A DNA stretch of 50,771 nt from a virus. The position numbers were made by a program, and so were the translations under genes. The DNA lies in the IMG/VR virus record IMGVR_UViG_3300036832_001337, positions 1-50,771 of that record; one strand, given 5' to 3'. Positions 19,502 to 26,982 of this stretch are shown in pieces. The notes under the pieces are model-generated. The model was not told where the DNA came from. It saw only the letters and a program-made list of their open reading frames with translations, and did not search any database. Numbering within the stretch: the first letter of the stretch is position 1; each line of letters begins with the position of its first letter.

Positions 19502-20485
19502 TTAGGTCTTTGGAGCCCGAAACTCACCGGAGTCCCATGCCTCACGGTTGCGGCGCTGGATCTCAGCAATCGACACCGGCCCGCCGTGGGGGTTGCTATC
19601 ACGCGACCGACCACCGTCATTGGTGTTGACAGAGCGGGTCATTTGGCGGTTATTAAACTGGGACTTAAGCCCGTTACCGACCGCATTAAATGCCATCTTC
19701 ACCGTGTCGCACCCGAGGTTCTTTATCTGATCGTTGGTTTTGATACCGACCAGATCAGACAACACACCGCTGGTGAAATCGTCCTTAAGCGCACGGTCGA
19801 GGGTCTGGCGGCGGAACGCGCACAAACGGATCGCGGTACGTTCCGGTGTCAGCCGCGCATCAAAGGTCGGAACACGTACACCGGGTGTGATGATTTCGGC
19901 CAGTGAAATGGTGTCGGACCATAGATCTTCCATATCAGCCGAGTCACCGGACCGCCACCGGCGCATCTTATCACCGATAGGGGATTCCTTTAGCTTATCG
20001 ACATCGGTTGCCGGAAGGTCGGTTTCACCCAGCATATTTTCGGGTGACAGGCGCTCAGGAACCGGTGGCTCCTCGTCGCGCACCCGCAGTGAACGACCGC
20101 GCCGCATCCGATAGCGCCGCGCGTCCTTGGTTTCGGGGTCTTCGAGTTCCACATCCTCGCCGTCGTCTTCTTCTTGACCACCGCCGCTTTCAAGCTGCTC
20201 GACGCGTTGAAGAAGCTCCGCTACCGCAGCGGCGAGTTGCTGAATATCCGGTGTACCACCACCACCGACATCAATCGGCGGGTCGTCATCACCAGCCGCT
20301 GCACCACCACCACCGCCTTTGTCGAGGTGAAGATGGATGTGTTGATCCCCGTTTTCGCCCGTCATAGTATCCGGCCCTCCTTGACCTTGACCTCCCATAA
20401 AATCGTCAACAACGCGAACAGCGGCATCATTGGTGTCCGCTGTCCGAATCCGCGATACCATCCTCTCCATCCAAGCTGGCGCCAT
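19502..20485 (-). CDS. Capsid scaffold protein
   Basis: A 327-residue protein. The start is ATG 20485 because GGAGG lies 5 bases upstream; a GTG two codons earlier overlaps it. Residues about 45-55 carry an alternating-histidine segment (HIHLHLDKGGGG), then a helix (LAAAVAELLQRVEQLESG), an acidic region, and a C-terminal half (LAEIITPGVRVPTFDARLTPERTAIR) found in the scaffold portion of DUF2213 proteins. In many phages this is fused to the protease; here it is a separate gene 17 bases downstream. It should nucleate the prohead and be degraded. Confidence 0.75.
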   Translation of the reverse strand: MAPAWMERMVSRIRTADTNDAAVRVVDDFMGGQGQGGPDTMTGENGDQHIHLHLDKGGGGGAAAGDDDPPIDVGGGGTPDIQQLAAAVAELLQRVEQLESGGGQEEDDGEDVELEDPETKDARRYRMRRGRSLRVRDEEPPVPERLSPENMLGETDLPATDVDKLKESPIGDKMRRWRSGDSADMEDLWSDTISLAEIITPGVRVPTFDARLTPERTAIRLCAFRRQTLDRALKDDFTSGVLSDLVGIKTNDQIKNLGCDTVKMAFNAVGNGLKSQFNNRQMTRSVNTNDGGRSRDSNPHGGPVSIAEIQRRNREAWDSGEFRAPKT

Positions 20486-20502
20486 CTTCACCTCCGTTTC
20501 GG

Positions 20503-21108
20503 TCAGTAATGGCAGTGAATGTGTAAACTACGTTTGCGCCGCACCGGGTAAGCTGAATCCCGAAACGGAAACCGTGGTACAGAATCACCAATACGACAGA
20601 TCGGGCCACACCGACCCTCATGTACTAAAGCTAAATGATTGGCGAGAATATTGGCTTGGTGTCCGCGACCGGGTCCGTCTTCAATATAGTCAGAATCGTA
20701 TCCTACCGATACTTCCCGCAATACCTTATCGGTAATCATTTGGATTGCTTTAGGGTCGTAAATAATCAAATCACCCACTAGCAAGTTATCCATTAAACCC
20801 GTACCTTGACGCGGGTTAATGACAGTCCCAACAATCATATTCTTGTAATTTTCGGGGGTAACATCTTCATCGGGGTGGTCAATAACAATCGGCTTGCCCT
20901 GAAGGCTGGCAATCATAGCCGGTTTAAAGACTTCGGAAGCGTCGCGGTTGATAATAACCCGACCAGCTGAATCACCTTTTATCGGTATTTCCTTTTCATG
21001 GTATAGTTGCGCGCCGGTCCGTGCTAGCGGAACACTTTCCGCCACCAAAAAACCCTCTTTTGTCATCCCCTGTGTCGGCCCTAAACGCTCAGTAGTAAAG
21101 AACTTCAT
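20503..21108 (-). CDS. Head maturation protease, DUF2213 family
   Basis: A 201-residue protein. I use ATG 21108 because it forms an ATGA overlap with the upstream stop; an ATG five codons earlier exists. DUF2213 signatures: FLVAESVPLARTGAQLYH, EVFKPAMIASLQGKPIVIDH, GTVINPRQGTG, VLREVSVGYDSDY and NHLALVHEGRCGP. The conserved H in VIDHP and S in REVSVGY are candidates for catalytic residues of prohead protease. The chain ends in an alternating-histidine sequence, SLHIHCHY. It would cleave scaffold and tagged proteins during maturation. Confidence 0.85.
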   Translation of the reverse strand: MKFFTTERLGPTQGMTKEGFLVAESVPLARTGAQLYHEKEIPIKGDSAGRVIINRDASEVFKPAMIASLQGKPIVIDHPDEDVTPENYKNMIVGTVINPRQGTGLMDNLLVGDLIIYDPKAIQMITDKVLREVSVGYDSDYIEDGPGRGHQANILANHLALVHEGRCGPICRIGDSVPRFPFRDSAYPVRRKRSLHIHCHY

Positions 21109-21392
21109 TGGTAAGGCTTCCATGAGTCTTCACGGACTGACATAAGCAGCCTAGTAATCGCGCAAGTTTGGGTGGTGTAATCTGGACAATGGTTTGCGTA
21201 AGCTTCTGTACGCTCCCAATTAATAAACACATCACCGGTTTTATCAATCCGAATCATATTGCTAATAATAAAATCATTATCCGAAATAGCACCAGGCGGA
21301 ATTACACCACGTGCTTGATAAGTACATTGATAAAAAAAGACTGCAGCTAAAACAAATACCGCGAGCAGCAGCATGATTACACGGTCCGTCAT
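21105..21392 (-). CDS. Signal-anchored small protein, unknown function
   Basis: A 95-residue product with an N-terminal hydrophobic segment (residues about 6-20) that could be a signal anchor, followed by a soluble part containing two or three cysteines (HCPDYTTQTC). It overlaps the protease start by 4 bases. Its leader carries a large hairpin. No family recognised; an envelope-located accessory role is inferred. Confidence 0.6.
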   Translation of the reverse strand: MTDRVIMLLLAVFVLAAVFFYQCTYQARGVIPPGAISDNDFIISNMIRIDKTGDVFINWERTEAYANHCPDYTTQTCAITRLLMSVREDSWKPYQ

Positions 21393-21418
21393 TTTTTATC
21401 TGTCACCTATAAGGGGCT

Positions 21419-21462
21419 CGAGGAGACACTACAGTCCCCCCATAAGACCTTGTGTCTCCTCG
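21419..21462. repeat. 11-bp stem-loop in leader of the protease operon
   Basis: CGAGGAGACAC at 21419-21429 pairs exactly with GTGTCTCCTCG at 21452-21462; the loop has 22 bases. On the minus strand the loop reads TCTTATGGGGGGA, very like the loop of a hairpin at 33747-33780. It lies 27 bases upstream of the ATG at 21392. A second small perfect hairpin (TGCCGC/GCGGCA) is at 21493-21507. Likely mRNA structure; function unknown. Confidence 0.65.
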
Positions 21463-21577
21463 CAACGCTCCGGAGAGAGAAAGTCAAAGCGCTGCCGCGT
21501 AGCGGCACCCCCTCCCTTCACCAACCAGCAACAGCGAGACGCTAACTGTCACCGCTCAAAGCAAAGGGAAGCTCGTC

Positions 21578-21606
21578 TTGACAAGGATATTGATTTGTAT
21601 TAGAGA
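21578..21606 (+). promoter_or_regulatory. Candidate sigma70-type promoter on the plus strand
   Basis: A perfect -35 box TTGACA (21578-21583) is followed after 17 bases by TAGAGA (21601-21606), a weak -10. The region is AT-rich compared with the surrounding genes. Transcription would run opposite to the head operon and produce the short transcript ending at the terminator at 21680-21709. Confidence 0.5.
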
Positions 21607-21612
21607 GGAAAC

Positions 21613-21709
21613 TCTACACAACTAACTCATGAAAGGCGTAGTGTCTTTTATCGGGTGAGCGGTGTAGCACGAGAAACTTGACCCGACTGTCACAGCCGGG
21701 TCATTTTTT
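21613..21709 (+). ncRNA. Predicted short plus-strand RNA of about 97 nt
   Basis: The span runs from the predicted start after the promoter to the T-run of an intrinsic terminator. It contains no frame longer than nine codons. AGTGTCTTTT (21640-21649) is exactly complementary to AAAAGACACT (21735-21744) beyond the terminator, which would allow an alternative fold in read-through transcripts. GTAGTGTC also complements GACACTAC in the 21.42 kb hairpin. Family unknown; the coordinates of the 5' end are approximate. Confidence 0.4.
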
Positions 21710-22184
21710 CTCTCATGCTCAGGAAGGTAGGGCTAAAAGACACTCTAATCTAAAAGAAGCAGCTATTAATGGTTCCTACAATTATGCCATTGGTGCTTGT
21801 GAAAGAGAGCTCGCCGAAATACTTGAAACAAATGGCTTTGATATAGTCAAACAACACCTAGTTGGTGGATATATGATAGATATGGCTATGGATAATATTG
21901 CTATAGAAGTCATATCAAAGCACGCATTTTCACCAATCAGTGCCGACATTAATCGTAATGAACATTTATTCCAGAACAATTTTAGACTCGTTTTTGTTCA
22001 CTGCCGCAACGCTACAACTTTACTCAGAAACACAGACAATCTAATCACCGCTTTTACTGAAATTCGTAATAATCCACCGCCTATCGGTGAAGTTTGGATG
22101 ATTAAGTGTAGTTTTCATGATGTGGGCAATCATGAAGTTAATGAGTTTTCCATTCATAAATACAAGAAAAAGTCACTGTGTTAA
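21678..22184 (+). CDS. Endonuclease-like protein, probable homing/VSR-like (5' end doubtful)
   Basis: The only convincing plus-strand frame. It encodes up to 168 residues. The region ACERELAEILETNGFDIVKQ, GGYMIDMAMDNIAIEVISKH and RLVFVHCRN resembles small PD-(D/E)XK, VSR/DUF559-like endonucleases of phage homing type, with the D in MIDM and E in IAIEV as candidate metal ligands. There is no ATG; the only start is TTG 21678, without a ribosome site and overlapping the terminator, so the gene may be 5' truncated. It is AT-rich and convergent with the Mu-F-like gene, sharing TTAA at the stops. Probably a mobile insert; alternatively a remnant. Confidence 0.55.
   Translation: MTRLSQPGHFFSHAQEGRAKRHSNLKEAAINGSYNYAIGACERELAEILETNGFDIVKQHLVGGYMIDMAMDNIAIEVISKHAFSPISADINRNEHLFQNNFRLVFVHCRNATTLLRNTDNLITAFTEIRNNPPPIGEVWMIKCSFHDVGNHEVNEFSIHKYKKKSLC
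21680..21709 (+). terminator. Intrinsic terminator, plus strand
   Basis: GACCCG-A-CTG pairs with CAG-C-CGGGTC around a 3-base TCA loop, followed by A and six Ts (21704-21709). This is a textbook rho-independent terminator for plus-strand transcription. It lies inside the 5' part of the endonuclease-like frame. Confidence 0.85.
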
Positions 22185-23005
22185 GTTATAATATCCGCGA
22201 TTATCGGCTCCGCCCAACATCTGCAGTTTGGCCCGCCGCCTGGGTTATACCGCATTTCTTTCTGCCCTATTTCACTCGCAATAGGTGGATCTTTCCACCT
22301 AAACGTCTTCCCATTAAGTTCTTTATGACGCTTTCGTACTCTATAGTCCTGCACCGTGTGCCATATATAATGTGTACTTCCCACGTATTCCGCTCTAGCT
22401 TGAGTAATCAATGCATGACTTTTTGCTGTCTCAGTGCGCGCAATCAAAGTCGCCTTGCTAATTGAGACCCCGGTACTGTCCCGTATCTGGTCGATTATCG
22501 ATCCGTAACGTTGTCCTGTAATGGTATACTCCAGTGTCAATTTCTGTACACGTTCCGCCGCATCTAACGGAATAGATTTAATATAGCCTACTTGCTCATC
22601 GATTAATGACCGATACAGATCACCTAACGGGGTTCCCCAGATCTCTTTACGTAACTCGCGACCTAACAAACGTGAGTGTTTGTACCATGCTTGTTCGTCG
22701 CGTCTACTAACCTCAGCAATCATATTGGCCGCTGCCGCTTTTGCCCACGGGTCAAGTATGTGGGCATAGTTGGTCAGCATGTTGACTAGTGCCGGAACAA
22801 TAGCCGGATCACCGGGGGTGAACTGCTTGATTATATCACCGACATGGCGGGCTATCTTGCGTAACTGGACTGCATACTGCAAGTATGCGTTTCTGACCCT
22901 GGCAAAGTGTTGTTGCTCACGCCTGCGCGCCCGCGCGGACATGGCGATATCGTGTGTCAGTGCACCGGATATGGTGGATGCAAATGCGGCTGGGTTTTTA
23001 TACAT
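22181..23005 (-). CDS. Minor head protein, phage Mu F-like
   Basis: A 274-residue protein. The C-terminal domain (about 180-270) is the Mu F/SPP1 gp7-like head morphogenesis domain: LIARTETAKSHA, YIWHTVQDYRVRKRHKELNG, FRWKDPP and NPGGGPNCRCWAEP. The N-terminal half is helical. These proteins bind the portal and enter the head in a few copies. ATG 23005 is used; a TTG four codons upstream forms a TTGA overlap with the preceding stop and could be the true start. Confidence 0.87.
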   Translation of the reverse strand: MYKNPAAFASTISGALTHDIAMSARARRREQQHFARVRNAYLQYAVQLRKIARHVGDIIKQFTPGDPAIVPALVNMLTNYAHILDPWAKAAAANMIAEVSRRDEQAWYKHSRLLGRELRKEIWGTPLGDLYRSLIDEQVGYIKSIPLDAAERVQKLTLEYTITGQRYGSIIDQIRDSTGVSISKATLIARTETAKSHALITQARAEYVGSTHYIWHTVQDYRVRKRHKELNGKTFRWKDPPIASEIGQKEMRYNPGGGPNCRCWAEPIIADIIT

Positions 23006-23013
23006 TAAGGTAA

Positions 23014-23289
23014 TCAAGGGTGTTTATTGGCAAGCTCTTCGCAACTATGAATAATCGCCAACACTTGGTGGGTCGTTTCTTGAATGCCAAAACCGTTTGG
23101 TCTAACCCCCAAATAAATTACACTGTTAGTACCGTCTGCCAAATGTCCATGGTGTTGAGCCGCTGGTTTTATCGCCTTGATTGTATCACTAGAAATCAAT
23201 AACTCACTACCGTCCGGGCTATGGAAGGTCAATAAACATACCGCTATATATTTGATTAAACAACTACTTCCGAGCAGCAGGCCGGTCAT
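23014..23289 (-). CDS. Small protein with hydrophobic N-terminus
   Basis: A 91-residue frame from ATG 23289 (GGTGG 5-6 bases upstream), overlapping the end of the tagged 327-residue protein by 26 bases. A hydrophobic N-terminal segment (about 2-21) is followed by a soluble part with FHSPDGSELLISSDTIKAI and SVIYLGVRPNGFGIQET, which looks like a genuine alpha/beta domain. Start uncertain: the soluble part could begin later. Function unknown. Confidence 0.6.
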   Translation of the reverse strand: MTGLLLGSSCLIKYIAVCLLTFHSPDGSELLISSDTIKAIKPAAQHHGHLADGTNSVIYLGVRPNGFGIQETTHQVLAIIHSCEELANKHP

Positions 23290-24247
23290 TATTACCACCG
23301 CGCTTTTCAATACAATCGGCAAGCCGCTCAAGAAACTTTTGCAAATCGCTATAATCAAAGTCATCGGGTGCCGCATCGCCACTGGCCATTGCCAGTCGCG
23401 GTTGTTCACGCCCTCTGATTAACTGCCGCGCCTTGTGACCAGCATATCGGCCTAGACCCAGTGAAGTTTCAGCGGCGTGTTCAACCCCGGTATGTACCGC
23501 CGCCTCTTGTACCACTTCTTGGATCATGCCCATAATGGCACCACCGACCGCATGGCCAGCAGCGTGAACCGCGCCGCCACCAGTCGGGTCACCGTGCGCT
23601 AGGCTCATGAGTGACATAGTGACTGTAAAGGCAAATTTACCTAGAGCGTAGACTTCATGAGCGGACGGTTTCTTCCCCGACTTGATGTTCTTTAAAGCAC
23701 TACCAGCAGCAACCGCCTCATGCTTCATATGCTTTAAATGGGTCTTAAGTAGAATCGGCAAGGTCTTGGCAGCATGGCGTAACTTACCGCTGACAGTCTT
23801 TCTTGCTTCCTGTTCTGACCCAAAGTGTTGTTTTAAGGCTTCAAAATCCGGTCTACCTTCACTGAGTAACTGCTTACCGAGTGCCTTTGCCCCGCCCAGT
23901 GCTGATTTGGTGGCCGACTTTGCCTTGCTACCAACACTGCCTGTCCCTTTCTTGGTAAACTTGCCATGGGATCGCGGGTGTTGTGACTCAATAAACCCGC
24001 CGACTAGTCCACCATAGTTTTGATCGTAACCGCGAAACGGCTCTGGCTCCGGTTTCTTTCTCTGTTGGGCGACATTACTTCCGGCTTTAATGTCCACATC
24101 TTCCTTACCGCGACTGCCGTGTGTCAGTACCGAAAACTTACCTGAAGGATCGCGCGGATGGTCGCCTTCGGTATAAGCATCAGTCAGACGGATACGGTGC
24201 GGTGTTGTCAGTGCGGTGCTGATAAAAAGGTGGACATGCCTAACCAT
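23264..24247 (-). CDS. Large tagged head-region protein, unknown function
   Basis: A 327-residue basic protein with two copies of the tag: GDHPRDPSGKF near residues 28-38 and SQHPRSHGKFTKKG near 88-101; it opens with RHVHL, a weak version of the histidine strand. The rest is Ala/Gly/Lys/His-rich with hydrophobic helices at about 205-245 (FAFTVTMSLMSLAHG, HAVGGAIMGMIQEVV) that could insert into or cross a membrane. It lies between topoisomerase and minor head genes. I infer a capsid-internal protein ejected with DNA; no known family. Confidence 0.65.
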   Translation of the reverse strand: MVRHVHLFISTALTTPHRIRLTDAYTEGDHPRDPSGKFSVLTHGSRGKEDVDIKAGSNVAQQRKKPEPEPFRGYDQNYGGLVGGFIESQHPRSHGKFTKKGTGSVGSKAKSATKSALGGAKALGKQLLSEGRPDFEALKQHFGSEQEARKTVSGKLRHAAKTLPILLKTHLKHMKHEAVAAGSALKNIKSGKKPSAHEVYALGKFAFTVTMSLMSLAHGDPTGGGAVHAAGHAVGGAIMGMIQEVVQEAAVHTGVEHAAETSLGLGRYAGHKARQLIRGREQPRLAMASGDAAPDDFDYSDLQKFLERLADCIEKRGGNNDRPAARK

Positions 24248-24357
24248 TATTCATCCTTGTCGTCTTCCATATAGCCCTGCCACATACCTTTGATAAAGCT
24301 GATGACCACTGTCACCGCAACTAGAGCCATCAGCCCGTACCAATAGTTATCAAACAT
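24247..24357 (-). CDS. Small single-span membrane protein
   Basis: A 36-residue frame (ATG 24357, or ATG 24360 one codon earlier), with one hydrophobic segment (LMALVAVTVVISFI) between an aromatic N-terminus and an acidic C-terminus. It overlaps the upstream stop and its TAA overlaps the next ATG (TAATG). Tight coupling on both sides supports expression. Confidence 0.6.
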   Translation of the reverse strand: MFDNYWYGLMALVAVTVVISFIKGMWQGYMEDDKDE

Positions 24358-24643
24358 CATCCTTATTATCATCGTCTTCTAACTCTAGCGGGTCGAAGCC
24401 TAGCAACGCGATCGTATCCGGGTCTGTCTTGTCCAGTAACTCATCGTCGTCTGTGTCATCGATATCCGGCATATCGTCGTTGCCTTCATCAGTACCGGTG
24501 CCGAAATGAATACCCGGCAGATCGTACTGGTATTTTTTGGCTAGGTTGTTGGAAGGTGGACCTTCTTCATCAAGCCACGCGCCGGTCTTTATCTTCGGCT
24601 CGGGTACAGTTGGTCCACCTGGGCCTTTTGATGAGGTTCTCAT
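24350..24643 (-). CDS. Acidic small protein, unknown function
   Basis: A 97-residue protein. The first 45 residues are mixed (GAWLDEEGPPSNNLAKKYQY); the second half is very acidic, with runs of Asp/Glu. It overlaps its neighbours on both sides by 4-8 bases. Such acidic tails can mimic DNA or be disordered; nothing more can be said. Confidence 0.58.
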   Translation of the reverse strand: MRTSSKGPGGPTVPEPKIKTGAWLDEEGPPSNNLAKKYQYDLPGIHFGTGTDEGNDDMPDIDDTDDDELLDKTDPDTIALLGFDPLELEDDDNKDDV

Positions 24644-24960
24644 TGCGGTATCGGTTTCTCAGCGGGCGGTGTCTGTTTCCCGCTGGTGATCGGGTGCGGC
24701 CCTAGGTGTCGGATGTAATTCTTCGGCGGGTGTGAAATATCACGGCGGTAACGTGTATGGGAATAATAATGGTGGCGGTGACGGCGATGGTGACGAATAG
24801 ATGGCGCGGTTTCTGGCGGCGGTACATAAGCGGGTTGCGGCGGCGGTATCATAGCCACAGGCGGAGGTGGAGGCGGAGGTGCCGGTTCGGGCGGTGGTTT
24901 CGGCTGACAGGCTGCGGCTGCAATCAACAACGGCAAAGCAAACAACGCTTGTTTGTACAT
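24640..24960 (-). CDS. Proline-rich lipoprotein
   Basis: A 106-residue product with a lipoprotein signal (MYKQALFALPLLIAAAAC; lipobox AAAC, Cys 18). The mature part has a long run of prolines, then a His/Arg/Tyr-rich stretch. AGGGAGCG precedes the ATG. Proline-rich small lipoproteins are typical of outer-membrane spanins (Rz1 type), but no inner-membrane partner overlaps this gene, so spanin is only one possibility. Confidence 0.65.
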   Translation of the reverse strand: MYKQALFALPLLIAAAACQPKPPPEPAPPPPPPPVAMIPPPQPAYVPPPETAPSIRHHRRHRHHYYSHTRYRRDISHPPKNYIRHLGPHPITSGKQTPPAEKPIPQ

Positions 24961-25030
24961 GAGGCGCTCCCTTTACTTACAGGTTGGTATTCGGGTCAAG
25001 ATTTGGATGCCTTGCAATGTGTCGCAGTCG

Positions 25031-25186
25031 CTAGAAACAAACCGGTGCAGTAGACGTCCTGTTGGTTGAAATACCGAGATAATTATCATTAGGAACACGA
25101 TCCCTATAAGTAAAATAACCGCACTTCCATACTATGATCCAAGTGACCATTTCCGGGATGAGGGCAACCGCAAAGGCGACAAGCAT
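25031..25186 (-). CDS. Small membrane protein
   Basis: A 51-residue frame starting at ATG 25186, just after the methyltransferase stop. One hydrophobic segment at about 2-19 (LVAFAVALIPEMVTWIIVW) is followed by a polar tail. GTGAAGAA upstream is a weak ribosome site. Function unknown. Confidence 0.5.
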   Translation of the reverse strand: MLVAFAVALIPEMVTWIIVWKCGYFTYRDRVPNDNYLGISTNRTSTAPVCF

Positions 25187-25208
25187 GGTTTCTTCACGTT
25201 TGATCCTA

Positions 25209-25892
25209 TTATGGAGTCTTGACAATAACACCTAATTTTCTCCCGACGATCTTGTGTTCAAGTTTACAGTCACGGACAAACTCATCATAAGCCTGAAGTG
25301 CACCGTCCCATTCATCAATATGCCAACAATCATCGACGACAATAATACCGCCCGGTGCCATCGCGTCATAGATTTTGGGTAGTGCGGTCTTGATCGGCAA
25401 GTAAAGATCGACATCTAAGAGACAAAAGGCAATCGGTGCCACTGTCGCAAAATCAAACCTATTGACGTCATCTTTAATTGACCGAACCCGGTAGATATTG
25501 TTTGCTGCCAGGGTCTTGTTAAACCACGACTTTTTATTGTCATTAAAGGTCGAAAATAACTTATCGATTATTTGTGCCGATTTATTTCGGTGAATACGCT
25601 CATAATCAATATCACCTTCCGCAAAACCGGAAAACGTATCAATCGCATAATAGGGATGGTCTATATTCTGTTCATCCATATACTTGTTCAAAAAGACGGT
25701 AGTCGCACCGTAAGCACAACCGGCTTCCACAACCGAACCTGAGATAGCGCTGGTAGCGGAAAGGTATTGGGTCAAAAACACCAGTTCCGCAGGGGAGAAC
25801 ATAAGCTTGTAGACACTAAACATCGAGCAACGATAGAGCGGTGTATTAAAGACAATGTACTTAAACAGTGTTTGCAGACTGTCCTTAAACAA
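25209..25892 (-). CDS. TylF/MycF-like O-methyltransferase
   Basis: A 227-residue class I SAM-dependent methyltransferase. Motif I is VVEAGCAYGATT (about 54-65), then IDTFSGFAEGD (84-94), LLDVDLYLPIKTALPKIYDA and GGIIVVDDCW with the acidic metal/substrate residues typical of macrocin O-methyltransferases. TTG 25892 is the start, supported by AAAGGAG 6 bases upstream. Known relatives methylate sugar hydroxyls in antibiotics or polysaccharides. In a phage head operon it is unexpected; it may modify a surface glycan or virion glycan (inference). Confidence 0.8.
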   Translation of the reverse strand: MFKDSLQTLFKYIVFNTPLYRCSMFSVYKLMFSPAELVFLTQYLSATSAISGSVVEAGCAYGATTVFLNKYMDEQNIDHPYYAIDTFSGFAEGDIDYERIHRNKSAQIIDKLFSTFNDNKKSWFNKTLAANNIYRVRSIKDDVNRFDFATVAPIAFCLLDVDLYLPIKTALPKIYDAMAPGGIIVVDDCWHIDEWDGALQAYDEFVRDCKLEHKIVGRKLGVIVKTP

Positions 25893-25903
25893 AGACTACT
25901 CCT

Positions 25904-26965
25904 TTACTTAACCTGCCACGGGGCGAAGATCATCGGGTTGATATAAGATTGCAGTGCAACAGTCGGTGTGTTACCCAACTGTTTGCTCACCTTTTGTGCT
26001 ACGTCCTTTACCATATCCTTATACTGTTTCATCGAAGTCGGCGGTTTTTGCGCTTGTACCAGCTCATTAGCTATACGCGTTGCTTTGAGAGTCCGTAGGT
26101 CTTTGGTTTTAAAACCGCCACCGGCTAGGCTACCAACATAACGCCGCAGTGAATTATCATTGACTGTCGGAAATAGTTGGCCACCCTTTTGTGCCCGCTT
26201 TTTTAACTCGTCCGCTAACTGTTTATTGTGTACCGGGATCCGGTTTCTGACACCTTTCTTACCGACAAAGGATAAACAAACACCGTCCTTGTCTGACACA
26301 ATATGGGTATCACTTAATGTAGTCGCACCGTAAGCCTGCTCGTCAGCACCGGTGGCCCTTTCGGAACCTGGCCGTAGACCTGTTTCCATAATCAGCTTGG
26401 TGACAAACGCGTGTTCCTTCTTTTGCTCATCGGAACCGATCAAGTCCTTATTTACCTGGCCAGTTAGACGGTCGTGCTTACCGTTGAGCGCCATAACCCG
26501 CTTGTATTTCTTGGCGTCTTGGCTCGAACGAAACTGGTCTAAGTACCGATACTGGACCTTACCTTTGGCATCCTTACCCGTTACCTGTAGCGGTTTCTTC
26601 GGGTCCATGCTAATATGAGTGTCAGTCCACGCCGGGGGTATGACTAGCTTTTTTATGTGTTCCGGCCAGGCTTCCCTATTCGGTGCATAGACTAAATGGG
26701 CGGTTGCGGTTGATTTTCTGGTCTTACTCGGCGGTGTGGTTTTACTTGACCCACCGCCTTCTGTCCATTTACCGCTTTCATCACGCTTTTCGTTGGGGTC
26801 GAAGTCGCGGAAGGGCTGCGACCGGTATTGGTTACGCTCTTCTTGGAGCCGGTATATTTCCTGAATAATGTTGGTCTGTTGGGCTTGTTCAGCCAAACGT
26901 AGTAAATCCGCATCTAGCGGAACCGGAAATACTTGATCGCCGTAGTGAATAACAAGGCGGCGCAT
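25904..26965 (-). CDS. DNA topoisomerase IB with N-terminal tag
   Basis: A 353-residue type IB topoisomerase. Family landmarks: IPPAWTDTHISMDPKKPLQV and TGKDAKGKVQYRYLDQFR (about 109-145), METGLRPGSE with catalytic R198, GKKGVRNRIPVH with K236/K237, GGGFKTKDLRTLKATRIAN (Arg near 291) and TPTVALQSYINP with the active tyrosine Y341. The full set appears intact. It relaxes supercoils through a 3'-phosphotyrosine. Residues 53-71 (FDPNEKRDESGKWTEGGG) form a tag related to that of neighbouring head proteins. Location between head genes, away from replication genes, suggests packaging in the capsid (inference). Confidence 0.88.
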   Translation of the reverse strand: MRRLVIHYGDQVFPVPLDADLLRLAEQAQQTNIIQEIYRLQEERNQYRSQPFRDFDPNEKRDESGKWTEGGGSSKTTPPSKTRKSTATAHLVYAPNREAWPEHIKKLVIPPAWTDTHISMDPKKPLQVTGKDAKGKVQYRYLDQFRSSQDAKKYKRVMALNGKHDRLTGQVNKDLIGSDEQKKEHAFVTKLIMETGLRPGSERATGADEQAYGATTLSDTHIVSDKDGVCLSFVGKKGVRNRIPVHNKQLADELKKRAQKGGQLFPTVNDNSLRRYVGSLAGGGFKTKDLRTLKATRIANELVQAQKPPTSMKQYKDMVKDVAQKVSKQLGNTPTVALQSYINPMIFAPWQVK

Positions 26966-26982
26966 ACCTTCCCCTTCAACCG

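Noticed and set aside
21395-21412. AGGTGACA near the leader of the 21392 gene, resembling part of the SP6 promoter
   Set aside because: Only a short match, and it serves equally as the ribosome-binding region. No phage-type RNA polymerase gene is seen in this window.
22181-22465. Plus-strand frame of 95 codons after the endonuclease-like gene
   Set aside because: It is antisense to the conserved C-terminus of the Mu-F-like protein and has no features of its own.
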